A stretch of DNA of 64,000 nt from Notospermus geniculatus (lineage: Eukaryota; Nemertea; Pilidiophora; Heteronemertea; Lineidae). Position numbers and translations under genes: made by a program. The stretch lies in assembly GCA_002633025.1 (NCBI GenBank), contig NMRB01000451.1, positions 72,943 to 136,942 on the forward strand. Direction: 5' to 3'. This document shows, one piece after another, positions 55,101-64,000 of this stretch (positions are counted from its first letter, which is position 1; each line of letters opens with the position of its first letter). Below the pieces are notes generated by a model that ran no database searches, had not been told where the DNA came from, and was given only the letters and a program-made list of their open reading frames with translations.

Positions 55101-58100
55101 ATTTTTGTCCTGATTTTTTTTTCTTGTGATGTTCCAGTTTGACATTATATGGATAATAACTGAAGGAAACTGAGGTGATTTTAGGAAAGTGAAAATTTTT
55201 TCATTGCAATCTGTGTGAACCTGAAGGAGGTTTTGGGCGATATCAAAATTGAGACCTTTTTGTTCGTGGTGTTGAAATGTGTGTTACATAATTATAGTAT
55301 TAGAGTCATAATATATAATGCATTGTTTATATTAGATTCAGCCAGTCAGCCATCACAGGGAAGTGACTCGATCTCACTGTTCCAGAACTAGCATGAAAGA
55401 CGGATGGTATTGTTATAGTTTTTTGGCCTGACACTGGCCAGAAGGGGGTTAAGCATTGTACAAAACGTGTTCTTATTTCTGTGACTTTGTACATGATGAC
55501 GTGATTGTGAGCTGTATTCACGTGTTATTGGGAAATTCAAAACTCTCTCGGTTGTTTGTACAATTTGTGTATATTGCATTGAGTGTTAAGTTATGTGCCT
55601 GTATACGGCGGAATTTTGTAGTTGTAGACCATTATATCGTCGCATTGTCAAATCATATGTATGAATGGATAATATCATAGCATAGCAATCTTTGTAGTCT
55701 GCTTTTCAGTTCTTCACAGACAAGCCACTCATATACTGATTGTACAAATTTTAATGGACTAGTGACTTGAAGTGTTGTGCTTGTAGAATTTCAGACAACA
55801 ATATTGGCAAATAGACATAAAGACTATGTTTATTTTATGTTATGATTCTCGGAATGGATCGGTGTGAGAAAAAAATCGCGTTAGCCTGTGCTGAGCAGGC
55901 CTTGTGTCGTATTTGAAAATAATACCTTGAAATTTCTGATTATTTTTCATCCTTGAGTCCAGGATCATCACCACTGCATACTGTACCAGAGAATGCAGTT
56001 TCCCTGATATCATTGGGCAAAATCAATTTGTTTTAATTGGAAAGCTGTTAATGTGCTCAGGCAAACAATAATGACCAGGTGAAAAGAAGAGAACTTGGTT
56101 CAGCTGTATCTGTCAGCTCAGTTCAAGTCGAAATGTTTTTAGCTGTCGTAATGCTGTGAATGGTTTGTACTGATGATCAATCTCTTGTGTGCCTGAAAGT
56201 CAGGAGAGGACCGACGCTGAAGCTGTTTTGAATTCCGACGGCTAGATCCAGGGTCATAGGCTGGGTTGGTGGGTTCAAAAGAACCTCTGCTGGGTAAATT
56301 CTTTGAAATTTACCATGAAAAGTCCACCCTCCCGTAAAAAAGTCTTTTAAAATGACCATTAATTTTAACAACGAATTCGAAAACGATCCCCCCCCCACTA
56401 TGCCCCATGTTTATCTTTCACCAATACTATACCTGACTAAATTCTCAACACATGTGCATCGTTGGTTCATACAGCACCAGTCGTGACGTCAATATAATGA
56501 CGTTACAATTGGCAACAGGCTGGGAATTTGTTATTATAGTCGACACAGATGGAGTCATGCATAATTGGACCTCTCTAAATGGACCCCTCTCTCAGAAGGC
56601 CACCTTTTCATTCAGGACATTGCTAAAGTTTGGCCATTCATTTGTAACGATCAGGACACCTTTCTATTCAGGCAAAAAACTCTTTTTCGATCCAACGGTG
56701 TTGATTTCAAGTGTCACTGTATGTACATGCGTAGAGTGTACATTCATCTGTAGTTATTGGAGATCAAACTGATTATAGATGTATGTACAACAGATGCACT
56801 GTATGGTGTGCGCTATAACTCGAGTCTCGTTAAAGCGGCCTATAGTTATCTAACCTTGAACTGCTTACTGACTGTAGATTTCCTGAACATAGCCAATGCT
56901 TCCTTTACACAAGGTTAGAGACTACAGTCCCCTGTGAAGAGCAGTTGACTCGGTCCAAGATGATAACCTTCGCCATGGTTTTTGATCGCACTGAAAAAGT
57001 TTTACGGTCATCTGGCTCTGTCCTGCTTTCTGGTTTACCATAACAATTACTGGTATGTCAAGTCCACTATGGTAAATTGTAAGTTATTTGGCCATATGGT
57101 AGAATTGTTATTGACCATTCTTGTAGGTGTATATTACATGTATTCATCTGACGCTGAAAATGTGTACAACATGACTGATGTACTCATGTAAATACTGTGA
57201 GTTTCATAGTCACATATTGAAGTGACAAATGGTGAAAGATCTTGTGATCTTAACCTTGAGAAAGGTCAAGGGTCATGGGTCAGGATTGACCTGCAAACGA
57301 CCTTGACAACACTGCAATAGAAAAGAAGCTAGTCATAAGTCTTGTTAGTCATCTACTGTGTGTTGCATTCCAAAGACATTCTAATCGGTTTTTATGCTAC
57401 AGGGTGAATCACAATAAATCCAATGAAGGAGTTAGCCTGTGACAAGAAATAAGTGCAATGGGTTTTGTAAATAGCACACCTGCACTCAATTGTGAATATG
57501 TAAACCCCAATGTAAGTGTAGATGGCGACTTGTGTTTATTTTGATGCACCCAGTAGAATGATTTAACACATTGGGTTCACCTTGCACTGAACATTTTCAC
57601 CAGTACATATAAGACAACTGTGAACTTGGCAATGTACTGGTGTCTTGGTCAATTTGGGGTGAAGCAGAGATGGAAATGATATACTGCGACTACTATTGTG
57701 TACTCGACTGAGCAATACTAACTTGATGCATCTGAATGAACATTCCAAATTCCCAAATCTAATTTCAAGCAATCTTATTGGTGCTTTATAAGTGTCATAT
57801 AGAGTTACCCCAAAGTGCAAGACATTTGAGCGACCTACGATCATGAGTTCACCATAAACATACTGGCATTACGCTCCAATTTTCTTCACTCAAATCAAGT
57901 TATGAGAAAAGTTCATCTATTTCCACCCTAAGTGACAGAGAAACCTTCATCTGGTGTGTGCTGTCGAGTACATGAAGTTTCAGACAGGGAACTTTTATGC
58001 TTAGCACAAAATCTTGGCTTGACTTTTTCGCCTTTTCAACTTACAGATGAGTGAAAAAAGAAGTGAAAATTCTAAAGTCAGATACATTGCTTTTTTCTAA

Positions 58101-58153
58101 CACTTGTTTAGAGCAGCTTATGAATCTCCCATAATTTCTCAAGTCGTTTAGTA

Positions 58154-58173
58154 TTGTGTCACATGTGACACAA
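58154..58173. repeat. 20-bp perfect palindrome
   Basis: TTGTGTCACATGTGACACAA is followed two bases later by a third half, TGTGTCACAC. Confidence 0.7.
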
Positions 58174-59448
58174 ATTGTGTCACACATTTCCGAAACCGCA
58201 CATCACGCTTCAATTGTTACTAATAATAGCTGATGTCAGTGATCTCAACATCTCAGTGTATATACCCATTATTATAATCATATTCTAGACAAGTTCACGA
58301 AAGATAAGGTGTATGTAAAACTCATGAAATTTCAAAATTGAATTTGAGTCGGTCATTTTTCTACGTGAAACCTGTTTCAAAGGAGACGAATAGATTTTGC
58401 AAGTTTTTTACCTTTTGAAATTCTGTTTATTTAAAGTTATTTAAATACGATAAAAATCGATAAGTAAACTTTGAACTAATAAGTGCTTTTGGAATTAAAA
58501 AGAAGATGTAATATTATTCTAATTAGACAGACTTTGCCTTGTTCCTGCTCTGTGGATTTTGTAATTAACTCGTGGTAAATATCAATTTGTATAAAATGTG
58601 TAAAAATGGTTTAATTTCAATTTTATCAGCAATCTGGCTTTATTGATCATTGTGTTGCAATAATTTCTTTACTTGTTTTTGCTCCGTACAGTGAACTTTG
58701 ATAAGTGGAATCACTTTCCACAAAGGTCTGAACTGCTCTTTGCCTATTTTAGGCAATAATTCAAAGTTTTGTATTCACTTTTCAACTTGATAAAAATTGT
58801 CATATCTAATATATTCATATCTTTCAATGTTGTCTTTGCAGGTTTTAGATTATGATTATATGACTCGACTAATTTTAGTGAAATTTAAATAGAAGAGAAT
58901 TTTATAGCCAACTTTGGAAGACAACAATTTGAATGATGAATAATAATACTATGAGATGCTTCAAATTAAAAATTTCAAAGTGACTTTACCTTCTCCAAAA
59001 TGGAATAAGTGTTGTGAACAGTTTTAGTGGCTTTAAGTGTTAGTGTATAAAGCTAGACGCTGTCATGAGTAGTGTGTGTGTCTCACTCTAACTTGACTTG
59101 GATGTCCTATGTATGTACCATAATCTTTGCGTAAGAGTATAGAGGATGTATGCCAAGTTAGGGTGAAACAAGACAGGTATCTGAATGTAGATTGATGTTA
59201 GGAAGACCAGTGGATACTTTAGTCATTCTTGACATGATTCGTAATTGTTTTTTTCGACAGCAGATTGGCTGGTACTGGACTGGACTGAATATGTCATGTC
59301 TCATTGCAAACATCATAGGGTATCATGCATCGGGTAACCTTTCCTATTAAAGAAACTACTAAGTATATCACATCATCGAGTAAGGAAGAGCAAATATTAT
59401 CCCTGGGAACCGAAAGTAGATGAATGAAAATTTTGATTTGACAAAAAA

Positions 59449-60841
59449 TACCTTTATTTTTCAAAGAAAATACATGCAAAAAGTTGAGACATTCCAAAAT
59501 GTTTCTCCAACTGTGACAGCAAAGCTACATATGTACATCTCTATCTTCTATGACTTGAATTTCATTCAGATTTCATGTGGTACTTGTATACGTAGTGCAG
59601 GTTCATGGTCACATTTTCACTTCAGTGGCCTTTTTGCTTGGTCTCCTGATATCATCTTTGTTAACTTGGAGAAGCATAATTCTTTCCCTTCATTTGAACC
59701 TCCAGCATCAGTCACCCAAGAACTCGGTCTCAGAATTCTCATTATAAATTTGCCAGAACAGTGATATATACGTACAGGACAACAAAATGGTACTCTATGT
59801 AACATAACGTAAAGAGAACATAAATCAATCACTTATATGCTTTTGATGTGGCTTTGATTCCCAGTTTAACTGTAGATAAGTATAGATCACTGATTACGTA
59901 ACATCGATAACGTGATTAAATGGCTTTCCAAGGTGATCGAACATGATAAACTCCTCCTCCCCCCTCAAATACATCATACAATTACCGGTACATGGCAAGT
60001 TCTTGGGTGATTTTCTGATGTGTACGTCCAGTACCAGTCCTTCATGTACAATATGCCTATTTCCATCGTGGTGTCATGGTATTGTGCTGTTATTATGCAT
60101 TTACTGAGTTTTCCTTGCCGACTGNTACCTTTATTTTTCAAAGAAAACATGCAAAAAGTTGAGACATTCCAAAATGTTTCTCCAACTGTGACAGCAAAGC
60201 TACATATGTACCGGTACATCTCCATCTTCTATGACTTGAATTTCATTCAGATTTCATGTGGTACTTGTATACGTAGTGCAGGTTCATGGTCACATTTTCA
60301 CTTCAGTGGCCTTTTTGCTTGGTCTCCTGATATCATCTTTGTTAACTTGGAGAAGCATTTTAGAATTCTTTCCCTTCATTTGAACCTGCAGCATCACTCA
60401 CCCAAGAACTCGGTCTCAGAATTCTCATTATAAATTTGCCAGAACAGTGATATATACGTACGGGACAACAAAATGGTACTCTGTAATTGATCATGTAACA
60501 TAACGTAAAGAGAACATAAATCAATCCTCACAAAATGTGCTTTGAAATCAATCAGTTATTTGCTGTTGATGTGGCTTTGATTCCCAGTTTAACTGCAGAT
60601 AAGTACAGATCACTGATTACGTAATATCAATAACGTGATTAAATGGCTTGCCAAGGTGATCGAACATGATAAACTCCTCCTCCCCCCTCAAATACATCAT
60701 ACAATTACATGGCAAGTTCTTGGGTGATTTTCTGATGTGTACGTCCAGTACCAGTCCTTCATGTACAATATGCCTATTTCCATCGTGGTGTCATGGTATT
60801 GTGCTGTTATTATGCATTTACTGAGTTTTCCTTGCCGACTG
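59449..60841. repeat. Tandem direct duplication of about 0.7 kb joined at a single N
   Basis: Copy 1 is 59449-60124, N is at 60125, and copy 2 is 60126-60841. The copies differ by substitutions and several indels. These include two reciprocal CCGGTA insertions that create TACCGGTA at 59983-59990 (copy 1 only) and 60209-60216 (copy 2 only). They are probably two alleles. Confidence 0.9.
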
Positions 60842-60873
60842 GTTTACAAATGTATATTTTTAAAGCCTTTGCA

Positions 60874-60879
60874 AATAAA
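60874..60879 (+). promoter_or_regulatory. Polyadenylation signal AATAAA
   Basis: AATAAA in plus-strand AT-rich sequence, about 500 bp before the next presumed gene. It may end a long KLF5 transcript. Confidence 0.3.
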
Positions 60880-61390
60880 AAACCTGTGATACATACTTCT
60901 GCTGTCATTTGTCATTTTTTATCAGTTGTTGGTGGAGAATTAGGAAAAATCATTTCAAGTATTTAAAAAAATTCCTTTATTTGATCTGAAGATGCCCTAA
61001 ATTTTGCCCTAAGCGACCGGAAGTTTCCCAGAAAGCCTGAGCTTGTCAAAGGGTACTCTCTCTGTGTTTGACGGAGTAGAGCTACATCCCACGAAGGCGG
61101 TGAGGGAGCATCTCTTGGGCGCAGGACTGTGTGTGGAGTCTGAGGGTTAATATCCATGGATTCGGCGCCTGTAGCAACCTGCTACACACCCCAAGAACAC
61201 CACCATTCAGGCGTACGAGATGACCTAAAAAGTCCGTATTGATAGATCCCCGCCCCCCTCCCCCCCGAAATATCTGGAAGGCGAAAACGAAACCACCACT
61301 CACCGTTACCCAGCTGGACTGTCATGAGGCTGGAATGGAATCGATTACTCAACGACGCCGTAACAACGGCCGCCTCAAATTTGATTTGTC

Positions 61391-61511
61391 ATGACTGATG
61401 AAGCGAGCAGATTTAGCAGCCAGACGCACAAAAAAGCCCGCACAAAGGCCAACTATTGTAACGAAGGATGCATCAAATATATTGCCATCCTTTTGACCCA
61501 GGGAGAACTAG
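61391..61511 (+). CDS. Probable first coding exon of an unidentified gene
   Basis: An ATG at 61391, after a CpG-rich stretch (about 61060-61390), opens 40 codons. They start MTDEASRFSSQTHKKARTKA and contain KYIAILLTQGEL, and the exon ends at an excellent donor CTAG|gtaagc in phase 1. No downstream partner exon is certain. A weak candidate starts at 61794. The family is not recognised. Confidence 0.4.
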
Positions 61512-62116
61512 GTAAGCATACGGCAACGATAGCTTGCTTACCTTTGACGCAAATAAGTAGTAGGCCTAGCCTACGCCTAATTTGTCCGTTTTCAAGAAAA
61601 TGATGATTGATGGCGTTCTTTTATCATTTGACTACGCCTAGGCCTAGAGTAGACCTATTTTTATATCTTTTGGCCCCCTATTCGTTGTCATAAACGTGTC
61701 GAACTTTCACCTCACTTGCCTACATATTGGTATACAATGTATCAGGGACGCTCGCTTGATGCAGAAGCAAGCAGCCTCCATGTTTCCCCATCCAGAACAG
61801 AATGGCGAGTACATTATACTATTGGCAAGTATTCCAGAAATGTAGGCCTACTGAAGATGCTTAGGTCTACGATTTGAACATCTTTAGAGAGCAGTCAGAC
61901 CATTATCAACTGCAGTCATGATAAGGACCAGGACAGGCGCAGGAATGGACCTCGGCCTGAAGACGAACAGGCCGGCGGTCACGCAGTTCAGTTCAGTCCG
62001 TGATACCGGTACATTGTGGTTCCGGTGCAATCTGTTACCAACTGTTGAGGATCTTCAGGTGCTTGTTACAGGTGCTTGATGCTCTGGCGGTGTGTTTGAT
62101 TAGGCAGTTGGGAATG

Positions 62117-62433
62117 CTTTTGGTTTGTTTCAGCGCCCTCTGCTCCTCTCTGCATTCAGGATTCAGGATGTCCCCCCGTGGGTGCGCCCACCTCCGCATG
62201 GGTTCGATTACACCATTACATCATGGTCACAGATGTTAAATAGAAAGCGTTTTCCCGCGAGAAGGCGATTGAAAAATCTGACAGTCGAAATTATTAACGC
62301 ATATGAAGAACAAGCCTGGCGGCGTAAATGGTTCACGTGGAAAGAGTTTGAAATAAAGAATTTTCGCACAAACACACAAAACTGCCTTCGATACAAGAGC
62401 AGGAGGCACGAAGATTATTACCTCCTGATATAG
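62117..62433 (+). CDS. Unidentified basic open frame
   Basis: An open frame to TAG at 62431-62433, preceded by the acceptor-like 'tttgtttcag' near 62131. It contains VPPWVRPPPHGFDYTITSWS, FPARRRLKNLTVEIINAYEE and a strongly basic end. It could be an exon of the gene starting at 61391 or a retroelement fragment. The evidence is weak. Confidence 0.2.
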
Positions 62434-64000
62434 CCCATAATACGATGAAAACGTTCATACACCCTATATTGTACCATGGCTAAAGAATAAAAGATAGAGA
62501 CTGACCTCAAAACCACTTCTAAATATAAATCCACATGTGCGTCCGCCCTTGAGCCCCAGAGAGAATGTGTGACCCCCGCATGGATTTTAGCCAACCAGAA
62601 ATCTCTAGAAAACCACAAAATACCGAAAAAAACATATTAATCGTGAAATAATCACAAAAATAAATAGCCGGGACACAACTAGGCATAAAACGTAACATAT
62701 CCCACCTCGTTGTCTTTGGATACGCTGATGCTTTAGTGCAGAAAATTCCGTTACAAGCTCAAATTGGACCCAATATAATGGTCACTTATAGGGACTATAG
62801 GCCCACGTGAACCAATATTGCTTTCACCCAGCAATGTGGCTTTTTTTACATAGGGCCTATAGTTGATTGATCATGCCACAGACTAGTTTCATTATCGTCT
62901 ATTAAAAGGCATTAGTAGAAAATCCTTGCGCATCACAGCATCTTTGGGGATGATCAACGAGGTATCACCAAAAATAGTCCTCTCTTATCTATATAAACGT
63001 GTTGATAATTATACCCTGATAGTATTTTAAAATTGTACAATGTCATAAAATGACAGGGTGGTGATTTTAAAAATCACCACCCTGAGATCCGGCGTCAACC
63101 ACACACGCCGAAGACCACATATTGTATTTCGTTCGTGTAACCGGAAGCCGAGCGTACTACAAAATGTAGGCCTAGTAATGAGTGGCATGACTGTTGTCCA
63201 CAAATAGGCCTGAAACAAAACGAGAGAAAATTACCAAGCTAAATCGGTCAAAGTCAATGCAGGAAGTAGGCCTAAACGTAATGGGACAGGCAGATGACCG
63301 CGTGAAATTGTGAACTGACATGAAGGAACGATATTTATTTAGTGCAAATCATTAATGATTTCAATAAATGTATACTTGAATGATCGCGGTATTAAAGGGG
63401 TGATTATCTGTTTATCTAACCCCATTACCTGGTGAGTGGGCTGTGTACGGTAGTTGCACTTATTTTCCATTCATAAGTTGTTGAAGTGAATAACAAGCAT
63501 TTTAGGCCTAGGTAACGACAGGTGACTATCTATATCTATATGTGAAGTCTTTCAGAGATCAAAAGCATCGCAGCCAAATCTACTCCGAAAGTCACAATGC
63601 CAAAGAATAGGCCCATCGGGTACGGAATGGGGTTATAGATTCCCAATAGACCATAACTTAAGCGAATACAAAAGTAGTTGACGCGTGATTGACGTCATTA
63701 TGATGTTTTGGTGAAAATTTTTAACATTTTCTCTTGATATCAAAAATTTCATCGGACGATTTCGAGGCGTCGTCGTCTGGTACTCAATGGTACAGGAAGT
63801 GACATGGTTGACGTCTGACACCAATGGATTGCATCACTAATCCCAAAACATTTAGTATTTTGTACTTTTTTCTCTCAGTCGGGGTATATCTAATGTGAGT
63901 ACATGTATAGTGCCCCAAGCTGGGAAATTATAAAGGACCGATATTTCGAAACCATATGACAAATGAAACATGGGAGAGACGAAAAACGCCGAACTATATG
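62434..64000. other. Right flank, no gene recognised
   Basis: AT-rich sequence with short frames only. It contains a near-perfect palindrome at 63054-63084 and many AGGCCTA words. Presumably it is intron or intergenic. Confidence 0.4.
63054..63084. repeat. 31-bp palindrome with 15-bp arms
   Basis: CAGGGTGGTGATTTT, one spacer base, then AAAATCACCACCCTG. The arms are perfect and could extrude as a cruciform. Confidence 0.75.

Larger units (their letters stand above)
52108..60879 (+). other. KLF5 3' UTR and downstream region
   Basis: No convincing coding frame is seen. Candidate polyadenylation signals in sense are AATAAA at 57413-57418 and at 60874-60879. Clusters of TGACCTTGA-type words lie at 52606-52656, 54095-54131 and 57249-57306. 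The N-joined duplication of 59449-60841 lies at the right. The true UTR end cannot be set from sequence alone. Confidence 0.35.

Noticed and set aside
60963-61303. Minus-strand frames of 64 and 73 aa
   Set aside because: Short frames in CpG-rich promoter-like sequence, without splice signals or recognised motifs.

Overview
The window is eukaryotic DNA from a marine invertebrate: short exons, long AT-rich introns, many foldback MITEs and an assembly with single-N joins. A vertebrate-like KLF5, the repeat content and frequent 'AGGCCTA' words suggest a deuterostome, most likely an echinoderm. I cannot name the species.

Four transcription units are visible. (1) Positions 2186-21735, plus strand: the 3' part of a gene I assign to the Jupiter (JPT1/HN1) microtubule-associated family. 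Its 5' end lies left of the window. It is built from at least 14 tiny symmetric phase 1-1 cassette exons, plus one that is probably an assembly duplicate. Most encode one copy of an '(N/D)PxxGxGD' motif followed by a basic, Ser/Thr-Pro-rich tail. There are two or three possible C-terminal ends. (2) Positions 25005-27093, minus strand: a complete three-exon fucose-1-phosphate guanylyltransferase (FPGT, 590 aa), tail-to-tail with the Jupiter gene. (3) Positions 30741-52107, plus strand: a complete four-exon KLF5 (565 aa) with a 16.4 kb third intron, head-to-head with FPGT across about 3.6 kb of partly CpG-rich DNA. (4) From 61391, plus strand: a probable first coding exon of an unidentified gene behind a CpG-rich stretch.

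The large KLF5 intron and its surroundings hold coding-like segments on both strands that I could not identify. The rest is introns, UTRs and repeats: at least nine foldback/MITE elements in several families (some with 3-bp target duplications), SINE-like pieces, minisatellites and palindromes. Three segments of about 0.6-0.9 kb are repeated in tandem with a single N at the joint, and a fourth joint has a 51-bp repeat. These look like two haplotypes laid end to end.

The most interesting items are the Jupiter-like cassette array, which is combinatorial in principle because any subset keeps the frame, and the excess of the 8-mer TACCGGTA. Inside one pair of apparent haplotype copies that 8-mer is present or absent reciprocally at two sites, like a small insertion or excision footprint at TA.
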